Both the position numbers and the translations under genes were made by a program. A DNA stretch of 64,000 bases from Pseudoalteromonas sp. EB27. GTDB taxonomy: Bacteria > Pseudomonadota > Gammaproteobacteria > Enterobacterales > Alteromonadaceae. Under the pieces are notes generated by a model. It was given only the letters and a program-made list of their open reading frames with translations. It was not told the origin of the DNA and did no database searches. Shown piece after piece: positions 55,232-63,487 of the stretch; the stretch's first letter is position 1, and every line of letters starts with the position of its first letter. Location of the stretch: contig NZ_MTQD01000007.1 in assembly GCF_001974875.1 (NCBI RefSeq), positions 155,033 to 219,032 of the forward strand. The letters are read 5' to 3'.

Positions 55232-55576
55232 TTAGCTACTTGATTTGCTTACTAAAACCGAAAGCCCTTTACCATCAATGTTGATACTTGCTTCTTTGCC
55301 TAGCTCAACAACTAAAGAGGGAGCCATGTGTTTTCCACCTAGCTTCAGGTCAGTTGCTAAACTAACAGTAGAATCATCAATTGGCGTTACTATAAGAGCA
55401 AAACTATACGAACTATCAACTGAAACTGATGCCTCTTCATTTGAGTTTACAACTAAAGTAGGTGAGCCAATTAGGTTTTTATTATCATAAAATTTGGCGT
55501 TCACTACAAAACTATCATTTGCTTGTGCAAATGAAACAAAGCCTAACAACGCTATAATTGCGATTAATTTTTTCAT
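55232..55576 (-). CDS. Small exported protein of unknown function
   Basis: A 114-aa protein with a clear signal peptide (MKKLIAIIALLGFVSFAQA, cleavage before NDSF). The mature part looks all-beta, with two similar halves: GSPTLVVNSNEEASVSVDSS and APSLVVELGKEASINIDGKG. The repeated 'P-x-L-V-V-x-x-x-E-A-S-x-x-x-D' pattern suggests an internal duplication. GGAA lies about 8 bases before the ATG at 55576, so this start is preferred to the ATG at 55588, which would place the ribosome-binding site inside the gene. Function unknown. Confidence 0.75.
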   Translation of the reverse strand: MKKLIAIIALLGFVSFAQANDSFVVNAKFYDNKNLIGSPTLVVNSNEEASVSVDSSYSFALIVTPIDDSTVSLATDLKLGGKHMAPSLVVELGKEASINIDGKGLSVLVSKSSS

Positions 55577-56016
55577 TATTATTTCCATATAAATTGCTAC
55601 AGCTTAAAGCTATTAAGGTTTTTTGGCTGTGAGTTTCAGCTAGTGATTGATGTTATATCGATCACTATACTTTTCATGACTAAGGCATTTAACAGTGCCC
55701 ATGAGTGTTTCTATATTTACACCAGAGTACTTTAATGTAAACAACAAATTAAATGTGTTCTTTATTTGGGTGGGTTGTTATACCAAAACGACTTTTAATA
55801 AAGATTTAAACCTCTTTTGATTTCGTCGCCTACACATTAACAAAAAAGAGTCCTGGTAGGTTTCATTGATATTGGGGAAGTTGAGTATTTAAGTAGGTTG
55901 GAGTGTAAGAATAAAAGGTGATGTAAGTTGACAGCACCTGTTTGGGTATTTACTTTACAATATGTAATTTAGCTAAGTATTTTAATACATACAATAATAG
56001 GCACTATAAAAAGAAT
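55577..56016. other. Gene-free region with one candidate operator
   Basis: About 440 bases upstream of the small exported protein gene and downstream of the ABM-domain gene. It includes the dyad at 55642-55666. Otherwise it is AT-rich; a 39-codon frame at 55701-55820 has no ribosome-binding site. No RNA gene or repeat copy is evident. Confidence 0.5.
55642..55666. promoter_or_regulatory. Imperfect palindrome upstream of the small exported protein gene
   Basis: AGTGATTGAT and ATCGATCACT are inverted with 9 of 10 positions matching around GTTAT, about 66 bases before the ATG at 55576. The size fits a dimeric repressor or activator site. No regulator gene is adjacent, so the factor is unknown. 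Confidence 0.4.
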
Positions 56017-56304
56017 TTAACCAATTGATTTATATACATCAATACTACTATTGGTCAAAAGCCCAGTAACTTGCGTACCAAACGCTTTAAAGTGTGGCTC
56101 GTTTTTATGCGCTTCAAAGTGCTCATCAGACGCCCATTGTTCGCTAACTACATAGTCTGTATGTTCATCATCACTTTTTACCGATAATTCATAACGTAAG
56201 CACCCTACTTCTTGGCGCGATGACTTTTGTAAGTTTTCAAGTGCTGTAAGCATGACATCTGCATCAATATTCTTGCACGACAGTGCAGCTATAACCGTTA
56301 ACAT
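56017..56304 (-). CDS. Antibiotic biosynthesis monooxygenase (ABM) domain protein, YgiN-like
   Basis: A 95-aa single-domain dimeric alpha+beta-barrel protein: MLTVIAALSCKN, EVGCLRYELS and YVVSEQWASDEHFEAHKNEP(H)F are typical of the ABM/quinol monooxygenase family. Members such as E. coli YgiN act on quinols or small electrophiles without a cofactor. It follows the aldo-keto reductase on the same strand but is separated from it by a terminator-like hairpin, so it may be independently expressed. Confidence 0.85.
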   Translation of the reverse strand: MLTVIAALSCKNIDADVMLTALENLQKSSRQEVGCLRYELSVKSDDEHTDYVVSEQWASDEHFEAHKNEPHFKAFGTQVTGLLTNSSIDVYKSIG

Positions 56305-56323
56305 GTGTATTCCTTTTTAAAAG

Positions 56324-56350
56324 CTAAGGTGTAGATGATCTACACCTTAG
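56324..56350 (-). terminator. Hairpin terminator after the aldo-keto reductase gene
   Basis: CTAAGGTGTA (56324-56333) and TACACCTTAG (56341-56350) pair around GATGATC; the whole 27 bases form a near-perfect dyad. Read on the minus strand it is followed by CTTTT. It lies between the aldo-keto reductase stop (56384) and the ABM start (56304). Confidence 0.75.
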
Positions 56351-56383
56351 AATATTTAGTTTAACTTTGCGTTTGAGGTAAGT

Positions 56384-57199
56384 TTACTGATCCCACTGCG
56401 GCGCAAATTCTGGTGTTGCTTGGCGGTCGCCGCAATCAAGACCATCAATACGGGCTATGTCTTCATCATCTAATTTAACGTGATCGTTAAAGTTATCTTC
56501 TAAGTTTTTACGCTTAGTTGATGATGGAATTGTCGTCATGCCATTAGCGTTTACCCATGCTAGAACAACTTGTGCTGGACTAGCATCGTGCTTTTTAGCA
56601 ATGTCGATAATGGTTTGATCTTTAAGTACTTTACCTACTACAAATGGCATGTATGCTGTTACATGAATGTCGTGCTGAGCACAGAATGCACGCAATTTAG
56701 TATTAGTTAAGTACGGGTGAACCTCAACCTGATTGGTAAATATTTCACGCGAGTCGAGCGTTTGCTGAGCCAAGTTTAAATTTGCAATGGTGAAGTTTGA
56801 TACACCAATGTGTTTAGTTAAACCAAGCTGCTTAGCTTTTAGTAATTCAGTAAGGTATTCACTCATTGGCTCGTCGTTAGCAGGCGATGGCCAATGAATT
56901 AGCAGTAAGTCGACCGAATCAACTTGTAGCTTTTCAAGTGACTTTTTAACGCTTGGGATAAAGTCACTTTTATTTAATTTGTTATTCCACACTTTGGTAG
57001 TTAAGAATATTTCACTGCGCGGAATATTACTATCTTTTATGGCTTGGCCTACTTGCTCTTCGTTGCCATAAATTTGTGCGGTATCAATATGGCGAAACCC
57101 AACTTCGAGCGCCATTTTTACTGAGTTATAGGCAGTGTCGCCCTCTAAACGGAATGTTCCCATACCTAAATCTGGCATTTCAATTACACGTTGTGTCAT
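56384..57199 (-). CDS. Aldo/keto reductase, DkgB-like
   Basis: A 271-aa (beta/alpha)8 NADPH reductase with the catalytic tetrad in FRHIDTAQIYGNE (Asp, Tyr), LTTKVWN (Lys) and LLIHWPS (His). GVSNF and IPSSTKRKNLEDN are cofactor motifs. It resembles E. coli 2,5-diketo-D-gluconate reductase B / methylglyoxal reductase. Likely role: detoxifying reactive aldehydes; the precise substrate is not determined. It follows the MFS gene, from which it is separated by a strong terminator. Confidence 0.88.
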   Translation of the reverse strand: MTQRVIEMPDLGMGTFRLEGDTAYNSVKMALEVGFRHIDTAQIYGNEEQVGQAIKDSNIPRSEIFLTTKVWNNKLNKSDFIPSVKKSLEKLQVDSVDLLLIHWPSPANDEPMSEYLTELLKAKQLGLTKHIGVSNFTIANLNLAQQTLDSREIFTNQVEVHPYLTNTKLRAFCAQHDIHVTAYMPFVVGKVLKDQTIIDIAKKHDASPAQVVLAWVNANGMTTIPSSTKRKNLEDNFNDHVKLDDEDIARIDGLDCGDRQATPEFAPQWDQ

Positions 57200-57290
57200 G
57201 GCTCTATCCTTATAAAATAATCGGTTAAAAACAAGCTCTTCTAAAGCTTTACGAAATACACCTTTTACTTCTTATTACAACTGTCACTTA

Positions 57291-57331
57291 AAAATTAATG
57301 ACCTCATAACAGGTATGAGGTCATTAATTTT
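57291..57331 (-). terminator. Strong terminator after the MFS transporter gene
   Basis: A perfect 17-base-pair stem: AAAATTAATGACCTCAT (57291-57307) and its complement ATGAGGTCATTAATTTT (57315-57331) around a 7-base loop. On the minus strand it follows the MFS stop (57357) and ends in a T run. Confidence 0.88.
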
Positions 57332-57356
57332 AGTTTCAACCTTAACAGAAGATAGT

Positions 57357-58529
57357 TTACGCTTGCTGAATTTCACGTTTATCAAGCATACCGCTGTAAC
57401 GTGTAACACCAAGTGCTAAAACAGAGATAACGGCGCCTATCCATGCTGTATCTTGTAGGGTCATGTTTTCTACTACGCTACCACCAATAATTGATCCAAG
57501 TGCAATACCAATATTAAATGCGGCTATGTTTAAGCCTGATGCAACATCTACCGCATTGGGCGTGTGCTTTTGTGCTTGCTTTACTACATAAAGTTGCAAG
57601 CCTGGCACATTACCAAAAGCAAATGCGCCCCAGACTAAAATAGTAAGTACAGCGGCAATTTTTGATTCCATCGTAAAGGTAAATATCAGTAAAATAACAC
57701 TCAAAGCGCTGAATATAATACTCAGTGCGCTAATTGGGCCGCGTTTGTCGGCCAACTTTCCACCCCAAATATTACCTATTGCTACCGATACACCGTAAAC
57801 AAGCATTATCAAGGCAATAGCCGAAGGCGCAAAACCTGTTTGTTGCTCTAAAATAGGTGCTAAATAAGTAAACGCTGTAAACGTGCCGCCATAGCCCAAT
57901 ATCGTCATTAAATATACGAGTAATAAACGCGGTTTTACGATTACTTGTAGTTGCTCTTTAAACGTTGCAGGTATTGATTGTTTTAAGTTTTTTGGCACTA
58001 AAATAGAGCTGCCGATTAATGCAATTAAACCTAATACCGACACAACTAAAAACGTTGCACGCCAACCAAAGTGTTGGCCAATCCATGTACCTAATGGCAC
58101 ACCAGTTACTAGTGCTACAGTAAGCCCAGTAAACATAATGGCTATTGCACTGGCTTCTTTATCTTTGCTTACTAAGCTTGTGGCAATCATCGATCCGATT
58201 GAGAAAAACACACCATGGGCAAGCCCCGTTAAAATGCGCGCAAGTATTAATGTTTCGTAGCTTGGCGCTTGCCAAGCAAGTAAGTTACCCAAAACAAACA
58301 AGCCCATTAAGCTTATTAATACCACTTTACGATTCCAACGACCCGTTAAAGCTGTTAGCACCGGTGCACCAATAGCAACGCCAACCGCATATAAACTTAC
58401 AAGCAAACCCGCTGAAGGTAGGCTTACGCCTAAGTCGTTTGCAATGGTGGGTACTAATCCCACTATTACAAACTCAGTTGTTCCTATTGCAAATGCGCTT
58501 AAGGTAAGCGCCCACAAAGCCAATGGCAT
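57357..58529 (-). CDS. MFS transporter, AraJ/arabinose-efflux-like
   Basis: A 390-aa major facilitator with 12 predicted TM segments. ALSAFAIGTTEFVIVGLVP at the N-terminus and the loop 2-3 motif GRWNRKVVLIS fit the DHA1-type AraJ/YdhP group of drug or sugar exporters. GAGG lies 8 bases before the ATG at 58529; the longer in-frame start at 58604 would add an unrelated segment before the first TM. It is divergent from a LysR gene, with an inverted repeat between them, so LysR-controlled export is a reasonable model. Confidence 0.88.
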   Translation of the reverse strand: MPLALWALTLSAFAIGTTEFVIVGLVPTIANDLGVSLPSAGLLVSLYAVGVAIGAPVLTALTGRWNRKVVLISLMGLFVLGNLLAWQAPSYETLILARILTGLAHGVFFSIGSMIATSLVSKDKEASAIAIMFTGLTVALVTGVPLGTWIGQHFGWRATFLVVSVLGLIALIGSSILVPKNLKQSIPATFKEQLQVIVKPRLLLVYLMTILGYGGTFTAFTYLAPILEQQTGFAPSAIALIMLVYGVSVAIGNIWGGKLADKRGPISALSIIFSALSVILLIFTFTMESKIAAVLTILVWGAFAFGNVPGLQLYVVKQAQKHTPNAVDVASGLNIAAFNIGIALGSIIGGSVVENMTLQDTAWIGAVISVLALGVTRYSGMLDKREIQQA

Positions 58530-58593
58530 AGTTATATCCTCATTAATATTTGAAGAATGTAGTTTGGCTAAAATATCGTTTGCAAAAAATAGC

Positions 58594-58622
58594 ATTAGTG
58601 ACAAAATACTTTTGTTAATAAT
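58594..58622. promoter_or_regulatory. Inverted repeat in the divergent MFS/LysR promoter (candidate LysR site)
   Basis: ATTAGTGACAAAA and TTTTGTTAATAAT are inverted with 11 of 13 positions matching around a TAC centre. It lies in the 116-base spacer, 23 bases before the LysR start. LysR regulators normally bind such dyads between divergent genes. Confidence 0.55.
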
Positions 58623-58645
58623 GCAAAGATGGTGTTGGTATACTT

Positions 58646-59533
58646 ATGGCTGTTCATTCAAAAACTGAAGATTTAGAAACGTTTATAACGATAGTAGATT
58701 GCGGAAGCTTTTCGGGAGCGGCTAATTTGCTCGATCAACAAGTGGCTAAAGTGTCGCGAGCGGTATCACGCCTAGAAAATACACTGCAATGTACTTTGCT
58801 AAACAGAACAACACGCCGATTAGAGCTTACCGAAGAAGGCCATACCTTTATAAAATATGCGCGCGAAGGGTTAAATACGCTTTATACCGGTGAAGAAGCC
58901 ATAAAGCTCTTAAAACAAGCGCCAAGTGGCAAGCTGAGAATAGATGCGGCAAGCCCTTTTGTATTGCACCAACTTACGCCTTTAATCGGCGAATTTGCTA
59001 AGCAATACCCACACATAACGCTTGATATAACCTCGCACGACAGCATTATTGATTTACTTGAACATAAAACCGATTTAGCCATACGCATTGGTGATTTAAA
59101 AGACTCAAACTTACATGCTCGTAGACTTGGCAGCAGCCAGTTGCGTATTGTAGCCAGCCCAGAATATATAAATAATAACAGAGCAATTGCGCAAATTGAT
59201 GACTTACAAAATCATAAATTAATTGGTTTTAGTGACTCCCCTAAACTAAACACCTGGCCGCTAGTAAAACCCGCTTTATTTACGTTTTCGCTTAGCGCAA
59301 GCAGCGGTGAAACAGTGCGTCAGCTGTGCATTGCAAACCAAGGCATTGCGCTACTTTCTCACTTTATGATTGGCAATGACCTAAAAACAGGTAAATTAGT
59401 TGAAGTGTTACCCGCTGCAATTAACTCACCTAATAACCGAGAAATTATACAAGCCGTGTATTATAAAAACAGTGCGATATCGTCTCGCATTACAGCGTTT
59501 TTAGATTTTATAAAGCCTAGGCTTAGTTTATAA
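58646..59533 (+). CDS. LysR-family transcriptional regulator
   Basis: A 295-aa regulator with the N-terminal winged helix (DLETFITIVDCGSFSGAANL, then RAVSRLENTLQCTLLNRTTR) and a periplasmic-binding-protein-like effector domain (about 90-295). It is the normal length for the CrgA-like subgroup. The start is read as MAVHSKTEDLETF; the ribosome-binding site is weak. It likely controls the divergent MFS gene and itself. Effector unknown. Confidence 0.9.
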   Translation: MAVHSKTEDLETFITIVDCGSFSGAANLLDQQVAKVSRAVSRLENTLQCTLLNRTTRRLELTEEGHTFIKYAREGLNTLYTGEEAIKLLKQAPSGKLRIDAASPFVLHQLTPLIGEFAKQYPHITLDITSHDSIIDLLEHKTDLAIRIGDLKDSNLHARRLGSSQLRIVASPEYINNNRAIAQIDDLQNHKLIGFSDSPKLNTWPLVKPALFTFSLSASSGETVRQLCIANQGIALLSHFMIGNDLKTGKLVEVLPAAINSPNNREIIQAVYYKNSAISSRITAFLDFIKPRLSL

Positions 59534-59640
59534 ATTCTGGGTATTAATATGCTTATTAAATATTTCAAATGATTTTTTGACGCTTTTTAATAATAAAAAA
59601 GTATAAATAACAAAAGCAGTAATTAAAGGTATTAATTAAA

Positions 59641-60681
59641 ATGGATTCTTTAACGCAGGTAGCATTAGGCAGTGCTGTAGGTTATGCGGTATTAGGCAAT
59701 AAAGTAGGTCGAAAAGCCGTTTTATGGGGAGCAATTTTAGGCACTCTCCCTGATTTAGATGTATTTTTGCCTTATGGCGGCTCTGTAGAAGCATTTACTT
59801 ACCACCGTGGCTTTAGCCATTCGTTATTAATACATTTATTAATTAGCCCGCTCATTGTATGGCTAATATTAAAAGTACACGCGGGAATGCAAACTTATAA
59901 AGTGCGGTGGTTTTGGCTAGTATTTTTAAGCTTATCTACACATGCTCTATTAGACAGCCTAACTGTATACGGTACACAACTACTATGGCCTTTTACTGAG
60001 TACCCCTTTGCGGTTTCTAGTGTGTTTATTATTGACCCCGCTTACACGCTTCCTTTATTAATTGGCGTAATATGTACACTAATACCCAAAATAAAAGCAA
60101 CAACGGCTTATCGTATAAATGCAGCCGCCTTAGTTTTAAGTAGCCTGTATTTATTCTGTGCTTTAATTTTAAAAGTAAATATTGATAACAAGGTAAATAC
60201 TGCACTCAACAACAGGCAAATATCAGTAAATGCCTATGTTAGTACGCCCGCGCCGCTAACCACTTTGCTGTGGCGTATTGTTGTAATGTCTGACGGACAA
60301 TACTACGAAGGTTATGCATCAGTATTTGACGCGCCCAGCGATGTTACATTAACGGCTTATCAAACAGCGCCTTCACTGTTAAATAATATTAGCGATGAAT
60401 GGGCTATAAAACGCTTGCAGTGGTTTACTAAAGGGTTTTATTCGGTGCGCCAACAGCAAAGCAATATTGTTCTTTCTGATTTACGTATGGGTATGGAGTG
60501 CAACTATGTGTTTAATTTTGTAGTGGGTCAAAAAAATGATTCAGAAGTGAGCATTGGTAACTTTGAAAAAATAAGTCAAAGACCAAACTTAAACAATCTT
60601 CATAAAATATGGAACAGAATTTGGCAACCAAATGTGTCTTTAGCATTACCCGCTGCAAAAAATGACTGCAATAGTGAATAA
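59641..60681 (+). CDS. YdjM-like inner-membrane metal-dependent hydrolase (DUF457)
   Basis: A 346-aa membrane protein: MDSLTQVALGSAVGYAVLG, TLPDLDVFLPYGG and TYHRGFSHSLLIHLLISP hold the Asp and His residues characteristic of the LexA-binding, inner-membrane-associated hydrolase (PF04307) family. Later STHALLDSLTVYGTQLLWPF gives another His/Asp motif. About four or five TM segments are in the first 190 residues; the rest is a soluble domain. Some relatives are SOS-regulated; I did not find a clear LexA box before this gene. Substrate unknown. Confidence 0.87.
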   Translation: MDSLTQVALGSAVGYAVLGNKVGRKAVLWGAILGTLPDLDVFLPYGGSVEAFTYHRGFSHSLLIHLLISPLIVWLILKVHAGMQTYKVRWFWLVFLSLSTHALLDSLTVYGTQLLWPFTEYPFAVSSVFIIDPAYTLPLLIGVICTLIPKIKATTAYRINAAALVLSSLYLFCALILKVNIDNKVNTALNNRQISVNAYVSTPAPLTTLLWRIVVMSDGQYYEGYASVFDAPSDVTLTAYQTAPSLLNNISDEWAIKRLQWFTKGFYSVRQQQSNIVLSDLRMGMECNYVFNFVVGQKNDSEVSIGNFEKISQRPNLNNLHKIWNRIWQPNVSLALPAAKNDCNSE

Positions 60682-60729
60682 CGGCATATTATAAGATTTG
60701 TACTAGCATGAGGAAGTTAAGTGAAGTTC

Positions 60730-60778
60730 AAGCAGCAATTAAACTAAATAGTTCACTAAAGTGATTGCTGCTTTTTTT
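60730..60778 (+). terminator. Terminator overlapping the end of the convergent GAF-GGDEF gene
   Basis: AAGCAGCAAT (60730-60739) pairs with ATTGCTGCTT (60764-60773), followed by a T run to 60778, 49 bases after the YdjM-like stop. The right arm lies inside the last codons of the minus-strand gene that ends at 60756. The loop is long (24 bases), so the strength is moderate. Confidence 0.6.
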
Positions 60779-61718
60779 GCTGATACATTACAACATCAGC
60801 ATCTTGAATCATATCCTCAACTGATTTACCTGTATCGTGTTTAAAGTGTGTTACTCCTACACTGTAATCAATTTTGTATGGCTTGTTTAAGGTATTATTA
60901 GCATGCGCAATTGCTTGCGCAAACCTTTGTAAAACAAACTCTGCTTTTGTCTCGTCTGAGTCGCTTAACATCGCTACAAATTCATCTCCGCCAAGTCGAC
61001 CTATTACTTCACAATCACGAAATGAACTAAGCATGATTTGTGCAAATTTATTTAATACAAAATCACCTTCGTGGTGTCCATAAATATCATTAATTTGTTT
61101 AAACTTATTGAGATCAAACAATATAAACGACATTGATACTTTGTTTCGCCTACATACATTTAGCGTATGTTCGGCAAGGTTTAAAAAGCCACGTCGATTA
61201 GAGATTCTTGTTAACTCATCAATTGTGGCTAGTTGAATTGATTGAATTTCTCGCTCGACTAACGTGCCTAAATCTCTTAGCAATTGTTTTTCTTCATCAT
61301 TGAGTTGTCTAGGTTTACTATCAGCAAGGCACAAAGTGCCTATAATGACTCCTTCCCTTAATTTTAAAGGAAAACCTGCATAAAAGCGTACCTTAGGATC
61401 GCCTGTAACAAAGGGGTTATCAAAAAACCTTTCGTCTTGGGCTGTATCTGGGATTATTAACAACTCGTCTTGATTTATGGTGTGGCCACAAAATGAGGTT
61501 TCGCGAGGAAGCTCAGGCGCATCAAGCCCCTGCTTTGATTTAAACCACTGGCGGTCTTCGTCAATCAAAGTAACCAATGAAATAGAAACATTAAACATAC
61601 GCTTGGCAATACGAGTAACACGATCAAATCGCTCTTCATGCGACGTATCTAGAATTTTTAGTGCTCTAAGCGCGTGTAATCGCTCAGCTTCGTTATTTGG
61701 AATCTCAGGTTTAATCAT
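60756..61718 (-). CDS. GAF-GGDEF diguanylate cyclase
   Basis: A 320-aa soluble signalling enzyme. A GAF domain (about 20-150: ISLVTLIDEDRQWFKSKQG, FCGHTI, FYAGFPLKLREG) is followed by a GGDEF domain with RLGGDEF at 243-247 in the chosen numbering. The GGDEF motif is intact, so cyclic di-GMP synthesis is expected, gated by the GAF ligand. The ATG at 61718 (MIKPEIPNNEAERL) is typical of the GAF-DGC family and preferred to the upstream ATG at 61790. No EAL domain. Confidence 0.9.
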   Translation of the reverse strand: MIKPEIPNNEAERLHALRALKILDTSHEERFDRVTRIAKRMFNVSISLVTLIDEDRQWFKSKQGLDAPELPRETSFCGHTINQDELLIIPDTAQDERFFDNPFVTGDPKVRFYAGFPLKLREGVIIGTLCLADSKPRQLNDEEKQLLRDLGTLVEREIQSIQLATIDELTRISNRRGFLNLAEHTLNVCRRNKVSMSFILFDLNKFKQINDIYGHHEGDFVLNKFAQIMLSSFRDCEVIGRLGGDEFVAMLSDSDETKAEFVLQRFAQAIAHANNTLNKPYKIDYSVGVTHFKHDTGKSVEDMIQDADVVMYQQKKQQSL

Positions 61719-61983
61719 TAAAGCTCTATTAATTTTAAATGTTTTATAAATTACGAAACTGGAGCGAATATTTTCGACTATATAATCCAATAAACTTATT
61801 TAAACTATAAACAGTCTGTCTATTCAAATTAGAACATTACCTAAAAATAGCAATAAATAAATATTTATAAATATCAGTAAGTCGTGCCTAAATAAAGATA
61901 AGATTCAATCCGCAAAAATTATGATTTAAACAGGTGGGATTAGTAGTTGATACAACATAGCTACTCTTTAATAAAAAAGTAGT

Positions 61984-62015
61984 AGTGGCTATTTAGTTTT
62001 ATTTAAATAACCACT
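61984..62015 (-). terminator. Hairpin downstream of the 89-residue protein gene
   Basis: AGTGG-C-TATTTA pairs with TAAATA-A-CCACT (one mismatch) around a short loop. On the minus strand it follows the stop at 62046 and is followed by a T-rich stretch, so it is a plausible terminator. Confidence 0.5.
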
Positions 62016-62045
62016 GGATTTGGCATACATACAAAAATTAACACT

Positions 62046-62315
62046 TTAATTTTGGTGCTCATATTGTCCGCGGTAAACTTCAAATACCTTTAAAACAGTA
62101 TGTTGCTCTTTAGTTAGGTTATCAAACCAATCATCAAACAGCTCATCATCTTCTTGCTCGCTTAGTGCCATATATCTTGCTAGTAACTCTACAATATCAT
62201 TGTGGTTGCAGGTTAAAGGATTTACTTGTTGCGCCAAGGTACTGTGGTCGCGCTCTCTTAGGGTTTCCATCACCCCTTGATCAATTTGTTCTTGTTGTTG
62301 TGTTGCGTCACTCAT
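62046..62315 (-). CDS. Small acidic protein of unknown function
   Basis: An 89-aa soluble protein rich in Asp, Glu and Gln: QEQIDQGVMETLRERDHSTL then EQEDDELFDDWFDNLTKEQH. No signal peptide or membrane helix. I do not recognise the family. Its codon use looks like the neighbours. It is divergent from the rpmE2-rpmJ2 pair. Confidence 0.6.
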   Translation of the reverse strand: MSDATQQQEQIDQGVMETLRERDHSTLAQQVNPLTCNHNDIVELLARYMALSEQEDDELFDDWFDNLTKEQHTVLKVFEVYRGQYEHQN

Positions 62316-62518
62316 ACATAACCTCTGTAATAACTTTATAACCGTATTTGTTAACGTTTTAACTCTTAAATATAGTTATAACAGCCTAAACGCCAATAGC
62401 CAGCATTTTTGATTCAAGTGCTTATTTTTTGATTTGTTTGCGCAAATAGCCAGCAATTACGGCCTTTTTGAGGAACATTTAAATAATTTGCATTGGGAAA
62501 ATAAATACGTTAAATTCG

Positions 62519-62542
62519 AATGATACATTATCACATATCATT
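62519..62542. promoter_or_regulatory. Palindrome upstream of rpmE2, candidate zinc-uptake regulator site
   Basis: AATGATA and TATCATT arms with 10 bases between, ending 14 bases before the rpmE2 ATG and containing a smaller TGATA-CAT-TATCA dyad. C-minus L31/L36 genes are commonly repressed by Zur, and an operator here would fit. The match to the Zur consensus is only partial. Confidence 0.4.
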
Positions 62543-62556
62543 TATTGAGGCGTATT

Positions 62557-62823
62557 ATGAAACCAAATATTCATCCTGATTACCACGTGGTTGCTTTTCA
62601 CGATACCGCTGCCGATTCTTACTTTATTATTGGCTCAACCATAAAAACGAGCCGCACAATAGAAATAGACGGTAATACATATCCATACGTACCTATTGAT
62701 GTATCAAGTGACTCGCACCCATTTTATACAGGCAAGCAAAAAACAACCGCTACAGATGGCCGCGTTGCGCAGTTTAATCGTCGTTTTAAAAGTTTATCGA
62801 CTGTTAAAAAGGAAAAGGTATGA
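62557..62823 (+). CDS. rpmE2: 50S ribosomal protein L31, zinc-independent type B
   Basis: An 88-aa protein: [20 protein letters not shown], later [20 protein letters not shown] and FNRRF, matching YkgM-type L31. It contains no cysteine, so it lacks the zinc ribbon of the main L31 and can replace it when zinc is scarce. GAGG lies 8 bases before the ATG at 62557; the ATG at 62545 would overlap that site. It shares four bases with the following L36 gene. Confidence 0.93.
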   Translation: MKPNIHPDYHVVAFHDTAADSYFIIGSTIKTSRTIEIDGNTYPYVPIDVSSDSHPFYTGKQKTTATDGRVAQFNRRFKSLSTVKKEKV

Positions 62824-62954
62824 AAGTATTAAGCTCTCTTAAAAGTGCTAAGCAACGTCCGGGGTGTCAAATTGTAAAACGCAAAGGTCGCGTATTCGTA
62901 ATTTGTAAAAACAACCCACGCTTTAAAGCAGTACAAGGAATGAAAAAGAAATAA
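62820..62954 (+). CDS. rpmJ2: 50S ribosomal protein L36, zinc-independent type
   Basis: A 44-aa protein ([20 protein letters not shown], then [20 protein letters not shown] and a basic end) matching YkgO-type L36. Only two cysteines remain, and the other zinc ligands of the C-plus form (a second Cys pair member and His) are missing. The ATG overlaps the rpmE2 stop (ATGA), so translation is coupled. The gene is short and easily missed. Confidence 0.93.
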   Translation: MKVLSSLKSAKQRPGCQIVKRKGRVFVICKNNPRFKAVQGMKKK

Positions 62955-62978
62955 GTTAAACGGGGATGCTCAACTTAT

Positions 62979-63008
62979 AATTAGGTAGCTTGCTTAAGCT
63001 ACCTAATT
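62979..63008. terminator. Hairpin between rpmJ2 and the OsmC gene
   Basis: AATTAGGTAGCTT, loop GCTT, AAGCTACCTAATT: a perfect 13-base-pair stem between two convergent genes. It is near the ends of both; the T tracts are short (T-A-rich flanks), so it is a probable bidirectional terminator or an mRNA 3'-end stabiliser. Confidence 0.7.
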
Positions 63009-63016
63009 TAGGGGGA

Positions 63017-63403
63017 CTATTTTACCACTACTGAAAACTCCGGCACTGCCTGAATTACTTTTTTTACCGTACAGGTATTAACGGCTGCAATAAGCGCCTT
63101 TTTATATTTATCAGGGAAGCCTTCTGGTAAGTTAATCTCAATTGAAAATAGCTTTTTACCGTTGTCATCTACATTTTCGTTATTTTGAGTAAGCGTCATA
63201 CCTTGCGTTGAAATATCACGCTGCTCGCAAAACTTACGCGCATAAAAACCTGCGCATAAAACCATACTTACTAAAAAATAATCAAACGGTTCTGGATGCT
63301 CTGCATTGCCACCTGCGTTTACACTTTGATCGCTTATTACTTCTAGGTCGCCAAATTTAGCGCTTTGCTTTTGGCCTTCTAACATTGAAACTGAAATTTC
63401 CAT
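63017..63403 (-). CDS. OsmC-family peroxiredoxin-like protein (YhfA-like)
   Basis: A 128-aa protein of the OsmC/Ohr superfamily with the two key cysteines Cys50 (VSMVLCAGFYARKF) and Cys111 (NTCTVKKV). An extra Cys59 follows the first. GGNAEHPEPFDYFLVS is the conserved substrate-side segment. Such proteins reduce organic peroxides or act on unknown thiol substrates; the OsmC/YhfA subfamily is likelier than Ohr because the Ohr-specific arginine context is not visible. Confidence 0.87.
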   Translation of the reverse strand: MEISVSMLEGQKQSAKFGDLEVISDQSVNAGGNAEHPEPFDYFLVSMVLCAGFYARKFCEQRDISTQGMTLTQNNENVDDNGKKLFSIEINLPEGFPDKYKKALIAAVNTCTVKKVIQAVPEFSVVVK

Positions 63404-63487
63404 TGTGTTTCCTTATATTTATTGCTGCAGATACCTTCTAACGCAATTGGCTTGAAAGTAGCTACTAAAGATACATATAGTTTAGGT

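Noticed and set aside
55701..55820. 39-codon frame in the 55.6-56.0 kb gap
   Set aside because: No ribosome-binding site before the ATG, no recognisable composition, and random frames of this size are common in AT-rich DNA.
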